A stretch of 32,954 nucleotides of DNA, from NCBI GenBank assembly GCA_902512765.1, contig CABXKF010000006.1, positions 1-32,954 of the forward strand, written 5' to 3'. Of this stretch, positions 24,988-32,907 are shown piece by piece (the first letter of the stretch is position 1; the number at the start of each line of letters is the position of its first letter). The position numbers and the translations under genes are program-made. The stretch comes from an uncultured Pelagibacteraceae bacterium (GTDB lineage: Bacteria > Pseudomonadota > Alphaproteobacteria > Pelagibacterales > Pelagibacteraceae). Below the pieces are notes generated by a model that saw only the letters and a list, made by a program, of their open reading frames with translations, made no database searches and was not told the DNA's origin.

Positions 24988-26469
24988 TTATTGATGACTA
25001 ATCCAGATAGTTTTTGTCTGAAGAAATGAATTAAGAGCTTCAGTTCCTTGATCTCTGCTTAATGAGCCTGATTGTTTATAGCCTCCAAATGGAGTTTTAA
25101 TATCTCCCTCTGAAAAAGTATTAATTGATACTGTCCCACAAGGTAAACTTTTTGCTAGATGAAAAGCTCTATTTATATCTTGGGTGAATACACTAGCATG
25201 TAATCCATATTTTGAATTACTTGCAATTTTCAAAGCCTCTTCATCATTTTTAACTGTCAAAACTCCTAATACTGGACCAAAGATCTCTTCTTGAGCAATG
25301 GTCATATTTTCTTTTAATCCATCAAACAATGTTGGTTTTGCATAAAAGCCTTTTTGTTTATTGTTTGATACTCCACCAGATAAAAGTTTTGCACCTTCAT
25401 CTATTCCTTTTTGAATATACCCATCGACTGTTTGTAAATGTCCTTTTGAAATCATAGACCCCATATTCGATTTTAAATCTAATGGATCACCTACTTTTAA
25501 TTTTTTTACTCTTTTTATTACTTTATCTAAAAATTCATCTTTAACTTTTTTGTGAACTATCTGCCTCATGTTTGCTGAACAGTTTTGGCCACCATTCCAA
25601 AAAGCAGAATTTATTGCATTATCAATCAAATCATCATTAATTTTTGCATCCTCTAAAACTATGAATGGACTTTTACCACCCATTTCAAGTGCAACAGGTT
25701 TTAAATTACTTTCACTTGAGTATTTTAAAAAATATCCACCTACTTCAGTTGAGCCTGTAAATGAAACAGCATCAATATCCTTATGTCGACCTAGAGCCTC
25801 ACCAACATCTCCATATCCTGGAAGAACGTTTAATATACCGTCTGGAATTCCAGCCTCTTTACCAATTTGAGCAACTCTAATTGCAGTAAGCGGGGTATCT
25901 TCTGCTGGCTTAATTATTACTGAACAACCTGCAGCTAATGCTGGTGCCATTTTCCAAACAGCCATCATTAGTGGAAAATTCCAAGGAACAATTCCTGCAA
26001 CAACACCTATTGGTTCTTTAACTATTAAACTTGTAATAGATGGTTCGGTTGGACCAACTTTTCCAAAAACTTTATCTATAAGTTCTCCATACCACTGAAA
26101 ATGCATTGGAGCATCATTGGCGACTTCATTAATACAATCTGTAACTAACTTTCCAGTATCCACACATTCTAAAACTGAATTTTCATCTCCATGTTTTCGA
26201 AGTAATTCTGCAAATTTTAATAAAATTTCTTTTCTATGTTCTGGAGAACATCTTGACCAAACACCACTATTAAAAGCTTTTCTTGAAACTTTGACTGCAA
26301 GATCAACATCTTTATGATTGCATTTAGCAACAGTGCAAAGTTTTTCACCTGTTGCAGGATTTATTGTTTCAAATTTTTTACCATCAATAGCATTTACATA
26401 TTTGCCATTAATAAATGCTCTTCCTTCAAACTTTAATTTCTTTGCGATAGTTTTATAATTGGTAGCCAC
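24988..26469 (-). CDS. NAD(P)-dependent aldehyde dehydrogenase (PuuC/BetB-like)
   Basis: A 493-residue enzyme of the aldehyde dehydrogenase superfamily. The catalytic Cys297 is in GGQNCSAN, the general base Glu262 in LEMGGKSP, Asn164 in VPWNFPLMMA, and the cofactor loop is FTGSTEVG (237-244). Overall it resembles dehydrogenases for aminoaldehydes and betaine aldehyde, which would fit the neighbouring betaine-type transporter, but substrate specificity is not readable. It starts with GTG at 26469, 3 bases after the VOC gene ends, so the two are an operon. The proX gene follows after 119 bases. Confidence 0.92.
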   Translation of the reverse strand: MATNYKTIAKKLKFEGRAFINGKYVNAIDGKKFETINPATGEKLCTVAKCNHKDVDLAVKVSRKAFNSGVWSRCSPEHRKEILLKFAELLRKHGDENSVLECVDTGKLVTDCINEVANDAPMHFQWYGELIDKVFGKVGPTEPSITSLIVKEPIGVVAGIVPWNFPLMMAVWKMAPALAAGCSVIIKPAEDTPLTAIRVAQIGKEAGIPDGILNVLPGYGDVGEALGRHKDIDAVSFTGSTEVGGYFLKYSSESNLKPVALEMGGKSPFIVLEDAKINDDLIDNAINSAFWNGGQNCSANMRQIVHKKVKDEFLDKVIKRVKKLKVGDPLDLKSNMGSMISKGHLQTVDGYIQKGIDEGAKLLSGGVSNNKQKGFYAKPTLFDGLKENMTIAQEEIFGPVLGVLTVKNDEEALKIASNSKYGLHASVFTQDINRAFHLAKSLPCGTVSINTFSEGDIKTPFGGYKQSGSLSRDQGTEALNSFLQTKTIWISHQ

Positions 26470-26472
26470 TAA

Positions 26473-26883
26473 CTATTCTGGATTAGCTGTAAGTGTTTTT
26501 ATCTCTAAAACATTTTCATTAGGGTCTTTTACGAAGAAAGTTTCCTGTTCGTACTTAGTTCCTTTAAATCTTAAGTATGGCTCATCATAATACTTAGTGC
26601 CATTATCTTTTAATCTCTGTTTAAGAGCATCAAAATCTTTCTTTGATAAATGCACACCAAAATGAGGAACAGAAACATTTCCCATATCAACATCATGTCT
26701 TTCATTATCCAATTTATGCTCACTTGCATGAAGAGTTAATTCATTACCCCAAAAATCAACATCAGCCCATTCTTGATCAGAATTATCTAATCTACAGCCT
26801 AATGTTTCGCTGTAAAATTTTTTTGCAACCTCTAAATCACCACAAGGTACTGCTAAATGAAAACAATTTGTATTTCTGTACAT
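26473..26883 (-). CDS. VOC (glyoxalase/dioxygenase) superfamily protein
   Basis: A 136-residue protein with the paired beta-alpha-beta-beta-beta modules of the vicinal oxygen chelate fold. Likely metal ligands are His9 (FHLAVP), a histidine in the PHFGVHL strand near residue 73, and Glu near residue 127 in NVLEIKTL. The DLEVAKKFYSETLGC stretch is typical. The family covers glyoxalases, dioxygenases and resistance proteins. It leads a two-gene unit with the aldehyde dehydrogenase, so it may process the substrate or product of that enzyme. A strong ribosome-binding site (AGAGGAG) lies 6 bases before the ATG. Confidence 0.85.
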   Translation of the reverse strand: MYRNTNCFHLAVPCGDLEVAKKFYSETLGCRLDNSDQEWADVDFWGNELTLHASEHKLDNERHDVDMGNVSVPHFGVHLSKKDFDALKQRLKDNGTKYYDEPYLRFKGTKYEQETFFVKDPNENVLEIKTLTANPE

Positions 26884-26955
26884 AAATTCTCCTCTTTAAT
26901 TATGAATTATAATGACTATATAAAGATCACTTTTAAGTCAATCTAGCAAAAAAAC

Positions 26956-27534
26956 ATGGGAAATTTTTTACAATCTATAATTGATCGAGATCCAGCTGCA
27001 AAATCTAAGTTAAGTTTAATTTTAACTTATCCAGGAGTTAAAGCTGTGTTCTTTCACAGAATTGCTAATTTTTTTAGTGTAGCAAAATTTGATTTGATAG
27101 CTCGAATAATCTCTCAGTTTTCAAGATTTTTGACCGGTATTGAAATTCATCCCAAAGCAAAGATTGGAAAAAATTTATTTATAGATCATGGAATGGGGGT
27201 TGTAATTGGAGAAACTTCTGAAATAGGAAAGAATGTAACTATCTATCATATGGTTACACTTGGAGGAATTGCTCCAAGTATAAATTCAAATGGTCAGCGT
27301 AATATTAAAAGACACCCAACAATCGAAGATGATGTAGTTATTGGATCGGGTGCACAAGTGTTAGGTCCTGTTAGAGTTGGAAGATGTGCTAAAATTGGTG
27401 CTAACGCAGTGATTACAAAAGATGTTCCAGAAAAAGCTGTTATGGTTGGCATTCCTGCAAGAAATGTAGGAATCGCTGATAGCGAATTCAAACCTTACGG
27501 TATTACTCCAGATAGTGATACAAAATCAGATTAA
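26956..27534 (+). CDS. cysE: serine O-acetyltransferase
   Basis: A 192-residue enzyme that acetylates serine with acetyl-CoA, the first step of cysteine synthesis. The N-terminal helical part ([21 protein letters not shown]) and the C-terminal left-handed beta-helix of hexapeptide repeats (about 60-175) are clear. Catalytic-type residues are seen in [12 protein letters not shown] and YHMVTLGG. It is shorter than E. coli CysE (273), like the short form found in many bacteria, with a tail after the beta-helix that may contact CysK. It overlaps the cysteine synthase gene by one base (TAATG), matching a CysE-CysK pair. Confidence 0.92.
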   Translation: MGNFLQSIIDRDPAAKSKLSLILTYPGVKAVFFHRIANFFSVAKFDLIARIISQFSRFLTGIEIHPKAKIGKNLFIDHGMGVVIGETSEIGKNVTIYHMVTLGGIAPSINSNGQRNIKRHPTIEDDVVIGSGAQVLGPVRVGRCAKIGANAVITKDVPEKAVMVGIPARNVGIADSEFKPYGITPDSDTKSD

Positions 27535-28535
27535 TGAGTAAAATTCAAAATGATTTTATTTCAGGGATTGGAAACACTCCTTTAATAAAATTAAGAGCTG
27601 CATCAGAAATAACAGGATGTAATATTTATGGTAAAGCTGAATTTTTAAATCCAGGTGGATCTGTTAAAGATAGGGCTGCATTAGCATTAATTAGAGATGC
27701 TCAAGAAAAAAAATTGATTTCAAAAGGTGGAACTGTAGTTGAGGGAACAGCAGGTAATACTGGAATTGGTTTAGGCCTTTTAGGAAATTCTTTAGGGTAC
27801 AAAACCATTATTGTAATGAACGATAATCAAACTCAGGAAAAAAAGGATTTATTAAAAAACCTAGGTGCAGAACTTAGATTGGTAGCACCAAAACCTTACA
27901 AAGATGAAAATAACTTTGTAAAAATTGCAGCAAGACTAGCTGATGAATTAAGACCATCAAATAATAACGGTGTTATCTGGGCTAATCAATTCGATAACAC
28001 AGCAAATGCAAAAGGTCATTATGAGGGAACTGGACCAGAAATTTGGGACCAAACAGATGGTAAGGTTGATGGATTTGTTTGCTCATCTGGAACCGGTGGA
28101 ACTATTTCTGGTGTAAGTAATGCTCTTAAAGAAAAAAATAAAGATATAAAAATTTATTTATCAGATCCCAAAGGTTCTGCTCTTTATAATTACATAAAGA
28201 ATGGTGAGTTAAAATCAGAAGGTGGATCTATTACTGAGGGAATTGGTTCAAGTAGAGTAACTAAAAACTTTGAAAATGCTAAAATAGATGATGCTTATTC
28301 AATCGATGACCATGAAGCACTACCAATTCTATACGATCTAATTCAAAATGAGGGGTTAAGCCTTGGTACAAGCTGTGGAATTAACATAGCTGGTGCAATC
28401 AGACTTGGTAAAGAACTGGGACCTGGAAAAACTATCGTTACAATTCTTTGTGATCGAAGTGACAAATACTCAACAAAAATGTTCAATAAAAAATTCCTTG
28501 AGGAAAAAGGATTACCCTTCCCTAGCTGGCTTTAA
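27534..28535 (+). CDS. cysK: cysteine synthase (O-acetylserine sulfhydrylase)
   Basis: A 333-residue PLP enzyme that makes cysteine from O-acetylserine and sulfide. The PLP lysine is Lys45 in NPGGSVKDRAA, the substrate loop is EGTAGNTGIGLG (about 69-80), and the phosphate-binding loop is SSGTGGTISG near residue 184. The protein has a longer middle region (about 125-165, including NQFDNTANAKGHYEGTGPEI) and a C-terminal extension ending GLPFPSWL. Start is in a one-base overlap with cysE, so both are made from one transcript. Confidence 0.9.
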   Translation: MSKIQNDFISGIGNTPLIKLRAASEITGCNIYGKAEFLNPGGSVKDRAALALIRDAQEKKLISKGGTVVEGTAGNTGIGLGLLGNSLGYKTIIVMNDNQTQEKKDLLKNLGAELRLVAPKPYKDENNFVKIAARLADELRPSNNNGVIWANQFDNTANAKGHYEGTGPEIWDQTDGKVDGFVCSSGTGGTISGVSNALKEKNKDIKIYLSDPKGSALYNYIKNGELKSEGGSITEGIGSSRVTKNFENAKIDDAYSIDDHEALPILYDLIQNEGLSLGTSCGINIAGAIRLGKELGPGKTIVTILCDRSDKYSTKMFNKKFLEEKGLPFPSWL

Positions 28536-28586
28536 AATACCAAAATAATTATATATATTTATCAAGATTTAATTTAAGATTATTAA

Positions 28587-28919
28587 ATGAGTCTGGCCAC
28601 ATCATATGGTTTTCTAATCCTAGCAGTTGTTCTAGGTGTAACTTCAAATAGTTTTGCGAAAACTGCTGAGGGATTCACACTTATATTTCCAAGTATTATT
28701 ACTGGAATAACGATTGTTATGTGCATGTATGCACTTTCGATGGTAATGAAAAATATTCCAATGGGTATTACTTATGCATCCTTTGCGGGTTTAACAATCA
28801 TTGCAACTGTAGTTGTTGGAATATTTAGATTTGATCAAATGCCTAATCTCTATTCAATAATTGGTTTGGGCTTTATTATAATTGGAGTTTTAATGGTAAA
28901 TCTTCTGGGAAATAATTAA
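28587..28919 (+). CDS. SMR-family membrane protein, first of a pair, lacking the essential glutamate
   Basis: A 110-residue protein with four membrane helices of the small multidrug resistance (EmrE/SugE) family. TM1 continues into the family motif KTAEGF (25-30), and the TM3 motif is TYASFAGLT. Aligned by the KxxEGF motif, the position of EmrE Glu14, which binds both proton and substrate, is Gly17; the EmrE Trp63 position is Phe. A normal proton/cation exchange is therefore unlikely. It is followed directly, with no gap, by a second SMR gene with the same change, so a heterodimer is likely. It is 51 bases after cysK and could share its transcript. Confidence 0.85.
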   Translation: MSLATSYGFLILAVVLGVTSNSFAKTAEGFTLIFPSIITGITIVMCMYALSMVMKNIPMGITYASFAGLTIIATVVVGIFRFDQMPNLYSIIGLGFIIIGVLMVNLLGNN

Positions 28920-29255
28920 ATGAAACCTTTGTTTGGATATATGTTTTTAGTTGTTGGTATTTTTGCTGGGATAGCTGCTAATAGTTTTGCAAAAATATCT
29001 GAGGGTTTCACAAAGACTTTGCCAATAATTTACATGTATCTACTGATGATGATTTGCTTATTTTGTATTGCAAAAGCTATGCATGCACTTCCAGTTGGGT
29101 TCGCTTATTCAACATATAGCGGATTAACAGTAGTGGGTGTTGTGGCATTTGCTATGATTAAATATAATCAAATTCCAAATATTTATGGTCTTGTAGGAAT
29201 AACATTAATTATTATTGGAGTTGTGATGGTTAATTACTTGGGGAAATTAAATTAA
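28920..29255 (+). CDS. SMR-family membrane protein, second of a pair, lacking the essential glutamate
   Basis: A 111-residue, four-helix SMR protein, clearly a paralogue of its neighbour (ANSFAKISEGFT against SNSFAKTAEGFT; PNIYGLVGITLIIIGVVMVN against PNLYSIIGLGFIIIGVLMVN). Its Glu14-equivalent is also Gly17, and the Trp63 position is Tyr in AYSTYSGLT. The ATG directly follows the TAA of the first gene. Paired SMR genes in other bacteria (EbrAB, YkkCD) work as heterodimers. The 3' end overlaps the convergent DUF952 gene by 4 bases. Confidence 0.85.
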   Translation: MKPLFGYMFLVVGIFAGIAANSFAKISEGFTKTLPIIYMYLLMMICLFCIAKAMHALPVGFAYSTYSGLTVVGVVAFAMIKYNQIPNIYGLVGITLIIIGVVMVNYLGKLN

Positions 29256-29599
29256 TTAAAATTATCGGGTAATTTATGAGTACCATCATCTGACAAGACA
29301 ATTTCAAATTCTTCTACAACATTAGACAAATCTAATGAAGAATATAAATGAGGAAACATATTTCCATCAGAGGCTTGTTCCCAAATTAAACTATCTAATT
29401 TTAATGTTTCAACTTTAAGTAAAACTAAATTCTTTTGTTTTGAATAGTGCTTTTCAAGAGTTCCTTTGACCTGATCTTCTCCTGAAAAATGAATAAAACC
29501 ATCCTTTGCATCTTTAGAAGAGCCCAAATAAGTCTCAGCCTCTTTTACTTTTTGCCACTCATCCTTATCAATTATTTTAAAAATATATTTTAAATTCAC
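29252..29599 (-). CDS. DUF952-family protein
   Basis: A 115-residue protein matching the DUF952 pattern: YIFKIIDKDEW at the start, GFIHFSGEDQV in the middle (residues about 34-44), and LIWEQASDGNMFPHLYSSL later. The conserved His and acidic residues suggest an enzyme or ADP-ribosyl-like fold, but no function is established that I know of. It starts with GTG at 29599, 2 bases after the DUF924 gene, as the last gene of a minus-strand operon. Confidence 0.85.
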   Translation of the reverse strand: MNLKYIFKIIDKDEWQKVKEAETYLGSSKDAKDGFIHFSGEDQVKGTLEKHYSKQKNLVLLKVETLKLDSLIWEQASDGNMFPHLYSSLDLSNVVEEFEIVLSDDGTHKLPDNFN

Positions 29600-29601
29600 A
29601 A

Positions 29602-30165
29602 CTACCAGGAAGAATTAGGACTATTTAAAAAAGCTATTTCCTCATCAGTAGACTCTCTTTCGAGAACCTTGTTTCTATGAGGGTATCTATGGAATAATCT
29701 AATTGCTTTTGTGTGATCTTGCCAAAATTTCTTAATTTGAACATAGTCCTCATGCTCTCTGAGATATTTATTTAGCAAATAATAAGCCATGTCGTGATCT
29801 GTTATTTCTTCACTATGAATAAGAGGTAAAATCATAAAAAATCTTTGGCTTTCATTCATTGCTTCAAGATAGCCGGCATAAACAGCGTCATTTACAATCA
29901 ATCTTGTTTTGTGATCTTGTGCAAAAGCCTTTTTGTCATCTCTAAACATGTTTCTTGAAAATTGATCAAAAAGAATAACTAACGCAAGGGCACTCGTCGG
30001 TTGATCTTGCCAATCATCATACTCATTCTGAGAAGCTAATTCATAGTCTTTTAAAAACTTGCCCCTTATAGTTTTATCAAATGCTTCATCTTTTTTAAAT
30101 CTTTTTTCAGATGGAGTTTCTTTAAACCAAAAATCTAAAATTTCTTGAGCTTTATTTGGGATCAT
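29602..30165 (-). CDS. DUF924-family protein
   Basis: A 187-residue, helical, soluble protein of the DUF924 family, recognised from ILDFWFKETPSEKRFKKDEAFD near the start, LALVILFDQFSRNMFRD (about 63-79) and FFMILPLIHSEE near residue 108. The family has a TPR-like all-helical fold; its biochemical role is not known to me. It overlaps the upstream phosphatase gene by 4 bases (ATGA) and is followed after 2 bases by the DUF952 gene. Confidence 0.88.
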   Translation of the reverse strand: MIPNKAQEILDFWFKETPSEKRFKKDEAFDKTIRGKFLKDYELASQNEYDDWQDQPTSALALVILFDQFSRNMFRDDKKAFAQDHKTRLIVNDAVYAGYLEAMNESQRFFMILPLIHSEEITDHDMAYYLLNKYLREHEDYVQIKKFWQDHTKAIRLFHRYPHRNKVLERESTDEEIAFLNSPNSSW

Positions 30166-30968
30166 TTTGAAACTGGTTTCAATAATCTTAAAAATTTATT
30201 ATGAATAATTTTGTTTGGGGATACTAAAATATTTCCAGCATTAACAGCATCTCTATTGTCCCAAGTAGAAAGATATCCGCCTGCAGCTTTAATAATTGGA
30301 ATAATTGGGTGAATGTCCCAAATTTTATTTGAACATTGAATTACAACATCCACTCTTCCCTCTGCCAAATGTGAATAGCTTAGAGCGTCACTACATGGAA
30401 ATTGCATTAATTTTAAAATTTGTGGAATTTTTTTTTGCTTATCTAGCGAAAGCGAACCATGAAATGCTGCTGAAACTTTTACATTTTGAAATGTTGCTTT
30501 ATTATTTACTGACAACTTTTTTCTTTTTCCATTATCAACTACATAAGCAGTTTTTTCGGAGTAGTTTAAATAATATTTTTTAAGAACTGGAAAATTAGCT
30601 AAACCTAAAATAGGATTTCCTTTATAATTTAATGAAATAAGGTTACTCCAAGTTGGATTACCAATAACAAATGATCTAGTGCCATCGATAGGATCTATAA
30701 CCCAAGTAAAATCACTTTTTGATTTTTGATGACCAAATTCCTCACCAACTATTTGATGGTCAGGAAACTTATTTTTAATTTTAGATCTTATAAATTTTTC
30801 AAACGCTTTGTCAGATGTTGTTACTGGATCGTATCCTTTGCCTTTAAGTTTATTTGAAACTTTAAAAGTTCTATTTAATTTTGAATAATAAAAACTAGTT
30901 AAATCTTTTGCTAACTTATTTAAAAAATTAGCATAAATTAGATAGTTTTTTGAATTAAATTGGTCCAC
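30162..30968 (-). CDS. inositol monophosphatase-family phosphatase (HisN-like)
   Basis: A 268-residue member of the lithium-sensitive, magnesium-dependent phosphatase family. Metal ligands are visible: Glu76-Glu77 (VGEEFG), Asp92 and Asp95 in WVIDPIDGTRSF, and the late Asp in KIWDIHPIIPIIKAAGG near residue 228. The EGRVDVVIQCSNKIWD form resembles the HisN type of histidinol-phosphate phosphatase used by alphaproteobacteria and actinobacteria, but inositol phosphate or another sugar phosphate is possible. It starts with GTG at 30968 and leads the operon with DUF924 and DUF952. Confidence 0.85.
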   Translation of the reverse strand: MDQFNSKNYLIYANFLNKLAKDLTSFYYSKLNRTFKVSNKLKGKGYDPVTTSDKAFEKFIRSKIKNKFPDHQIVGEEFGHQKSKSDFTWVIDPIDGTRSFVIGNPTWSNLISLNYKGNPILGLANFPVLKKYYLNYSEKTAYVVDNGKRKKLSVNNKATFQNVKVSAAFHGSLSLDKQKKIPQILKLMQFPCSDALSYSHLAEGRVDVVIQCSNKIWDIHPIIPIIKAAGGYLSTWDNRDAVNAGNILVSPNKIIHNKFLRLLKPVSK

Positions 30969-31023
30969 ATCAATCTCTTACTATTTTATTAATGCTGAAT
31001 AAAGTTAAAATTTAATTACTAGT

Positions 31024-31203
31024 CTATTTTTTCAAACAATTATTAACTAGTATTGCCATCAAAATCCAAACAACAAAAGCTTCTCCATGTGTGAACACGT
31101 AGTCAGCCCCAGCAGCACCTGCTATAATATTAATTGCATAGATAATTATAGTTGATGCAACAAGACTAATTAATAAATCTTTTAATGCACATAAGTATTT
31201 CAT
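31024..31203 (-). CDS. 59-residue membrane protein, unknown function
   Basis: A complete ATG-to-TAG frame of 59 codons in the 279-bp gap between the phosphatase and the dehydrogenase genes. It has two hydrophobic segments: LLISLVASTIIIYAINIIAG (about 10-29) and FVVWILMAILV (about 43-53), joined by a polar loop with ADYVFTHGEA, and ends NNCLKK. The frame fills most of the gap and has a sensible two-helix layout, so I take it as real. I do not recognise a family. It ends 55 bases before the phosphatase start on the same strand. Confidence 0.55.
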   Translation of the reverse strand: MKYLCALKDLLISLVASTIIIYAINIIAGAAGADYVFTHGEAFVVWILMAILVNNCLKK

Positions 31204-31247
31204 GAATCAACTGTATACATATTAAATTATCATGTAAACTTCATTAT

Positions 31248-32105
31248 ATGAATAATGTTGGCTTCATTGGTGTGGGTTACATGGGCTATGGTATAGCCAA
31301 AAATATTTTAACTAAAAATAACAACTTATTTGTAATTGCTAACAAAAATAGAAAACCAATTGAAAAAATTGTTAGCAAAGGTGCTAAAGAAGTAAAAACT
31401 TTAGAAGAGTTTAGAGAAAAACAGTTAAATGTTTTAGTTAAGTGTGTAACTAACACACCAATAGCAAAAGAAATTGCCACAAAACTCTCTAAGATTTTAG
31501 ATAAAACAACTTTGATAATTGATATCACAACTCACAATAAAACAGGATCAATAGAGACAGAAAAAATCTATCGATCTAGCAACATCAATTATGTTGAGTG
31601 TCCTGTAATGGGAGGTCCTGCTCAGGCAGAAGAAGGCATCTTAGGTGGTATTGTTGGAGCTACAGATAACAATTTTAAATTAGCAGAACCTTATTTAAGA
31701 TTATTTTGTAAAAATTATTTTCATTTTGGTTCAGTTGGAATGGGTGCAAAATCAAAGTTATTAAACAATTTTTTAACACTTGGAAATGCTGCATTGATAA
31801 ATCATATGACAATAGCAGCCAAAAAATTTGGCCTTGATTTACAAAAATTCTTCGCTGTAGCAAAACTTGGTTCTGGAAATTCAGCTGCACTTAATAGAAT
31901 TTTTGATGCTTTACTTAAGGACGATTTAACAGGATTTAAATTTACAGCTATCAACTCTGTAAAAGATTTAAGCTATATTCAAGACTTGTTAAAAGAATTT
32001 CCTGAAGCTGAAAAAATTGCAGAAGATAATAAAAATTATTTTCAAAAAGCGGTTGATGATGGCTATGGTGAAAATTTTATTAGTGAATTGATTGCTAAAA
32101 AGTAA
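31248..32105 (+). CDS. NAD-dependent 3-hydroxyisobutyrate dehydrogenase-family protein
   Basis: A 285-residue beta-hydroxyacid dehydrogenase. The NAD-binding motif GVGYMG is at 8-13, the substrate loop CPVMGGPAQAEEGILGGIVG at about 118-137, and the catalytic Lys170 with Asn174 in AKSKLLNN. The family oxidises 3-hydroxyisobutyrate, tartronate semialdehyde, 6-phosphogluconate-like and related 3-hydroxyacids; the substrate here is not readable. It stands alone, with short flanking gaps and no operon partner on the same strand. Confidence 0.88.
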   Translation: MNNVGFIGVGYMGYGIAKNILTKNNNLFVIANKNRKPIEKIVSKGAKEVKTLEEFREKQLNVLVKCVTNTPIAKEIATKLSKILDKTTLIIDITTHNKTGSIETEKIYRSSNINYVECPVMGGPAQAEEGILGGIVGATDNNFKLAEPYLRLFCKNYFHFGSVGMGAKSKLLNNFLTLGNAALINHMTIAAKKFGLDLQKFFAVAKLGSGNSAALNRIFDALLKDDLTGFKFTAINSVKDLSYIQDLLKEFPEAEKIAEDNKNYFQKAVDDGYGENFISELIAKK

Positions 32106-32233
32106 TTTAGAGAAGAATAATTTAAATTATCGAGACTCTACTAATGCCTTAGGTTGTATTCAAGAAGTATATTTGCATATAAATCAAATAAATAAATTGA
32201 AATAAGTTTTATAATTACTATCTTTATATTGAA

Positions 32234-32273
32234 GGAGGTTATTATGTTAAAACTTACACCACCTGATACATAA
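32234..32273 (+). CDS. possible 9-residue leader peptide with a strong ribosome-binding site
   Basis: GGAGG (in AAGGAGG, 32232-32238) lies 5 bases before an ATG at 32244 that opens a 9-codon frame, MLKLTPPDT, ending TAA at 32273. This is the best Shine-Dalgarno sequence in the window, yet the frame is tiny. A GTG abuts its stop. The coordinates here include the ribosome-binding site. A leader peptide or part of a small RNA is possible; a chance match is not excluded. Confidence 0.3.
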
Positions 32274-32342
32274 GTGAAAAAACAATCCATAAAAACAATA
32301 AATAAAATCCAATCGGATTTAAAAGCCAAAGAGGCTATATAA
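32274..32342 (+). CDS. possible 22-residue peptide following the leader
   Basis: A GTG directly after the TAA of the 9-codon frame opens a 22-codon frame that starts MKKQSIKTINKIQSD and ends KAKEAI, then TAA. The peptide is basic and would be helical. Stop-start contact (TAAGTG) suggests translational coupling, if either is translated. Confidence is low because of length. Confidence 0.25.
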   Translation: MKKQSIKTINKIQSDLKAKEAI

Positions 32343-32363
32343 GGGAGCTCTTTAGGACTTATC

Positions 32364-32382
32364 TTAAAGGGCGAACCCTTAA
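32364..32382 (-). terminator. stem-loop with a TTCG loop downstream of the 173-residue gene
   Basis: Read on the minus strand, AAGGG pairs with CCCTT around the tetraloop TTCG, and TTAA outside can extend it across a one-base bulge. It lies 4 bases after the stop of the minus-strand gene at 32386. A T-run (TTTTT) comes before rather than after it, so it is an imperfect terminator; on the plus strand the same bases follow the small frames at 32244-32342. Apart from the small frames, the gap 32106-32385 holds nothing else I recognise. Confidence 0.45.
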
Positions 32383-32385
32383 AAA

Positions 32386-32907
32386 TTAATTAACAGATTT
32401 TAATATTTCTAATGGCAATGGTGCATCAGGATATTTGATGCTGCATAGTTCTTCATACTTTTTACAAAAGGTAATTAAAACCTTATAAACATTTTCTTTA
32501 TTTTTGAGATCTAAACTTTCAATCATATGATCTCTTTCTAACTCTAATTCTTTGATCTGATCACTGTTTACAAACTCACCTGTCTCAATTTCCCAGAAGG
32601 TGTTTTTTAATTCTTCCTCACTTAACTCTTTTAATTTTTTTTGAAGTTCAATAATTACCTCGTCACTGGTTTGCTTATCTTTCATAGGTGAATTCATTAA
32701 TTTAATTAAACATTTATCATTCAATCCATCTATAAAATGGTAATAAGGCCTACCTTCAGATAAATCTCTAAAATGATTTGAATTCAAATAACTATTAATC
32801 GCAGCCTTAGTGGATCCTTTTTCCTTACCTTTTATTACTGCTATTTGTACATAGACTTCTTGATGAATATAACCATCTAGATGTTCTTTGATTTTTACAG
32901 GTATCAT
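32386..32907 (-). CDS. hypothetical protein, 173 residues
   Basis: An ATG-started frame of 173 codons that I do not recognise. The N-terminal 60 residues look like a mixed alpha/beta domain (VYVQIAVIKGKEKGSTKAAIN, then HFRDLSEGRPYYHFIDG). The rest is highly charged and helical with a possible coiled coil (QKKLKELSEEELKN, KELELERDHMIESLDLKNKENV). No signal peptide or membrane segment is present, so it is probably cytoplasmic. The nearest neighbours are the small frames downstream and the window end 47 bases upstream, which give no functional hint. Confidence 0.65.
   Translation of the reverse strand: MIPVKIKEHLDGYIHQEVYVQIAVIKGKEKGSTKAAINSYLNSNHFRDLSEGRPYYHFIDGLNDKCLIKLMNSPMKDKQTSDEVIIELQKKLKELSEEELKNTFWEIETGEFVNSDQIKELELERDHMIESLDLKNKENVYKVLITFCKKYEELCSIKYPDAPLPLEILKSVN

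Noticed and set aside
25568..25870. 100-codon open frame on the plus strand
   Set aside because: It is antisense to the catalytic region of the aldehyde dehydrogenase.
26117..26317. 66-codon plus-strand frame
   Set aside because: Antisense to the N-terminal part of the aldehyde dehydrogenase.
32106..32231. Possible known SAR11 riboswitch (such as SAM-V) in the gap after the dehydrogenase
   Set aside because: I could not recognise the conserved core, and the nearest plus-strand frame is only 9 codons.
32141..32329. 62-codon hydrophobic frame on the minus strand
   Set aside because: It is antisense to the strong SD and small frames, has no ribosome-binding site that I can see, and its hydrophobicity follows from A/T-rich sequence. 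It remains a weak alternative.
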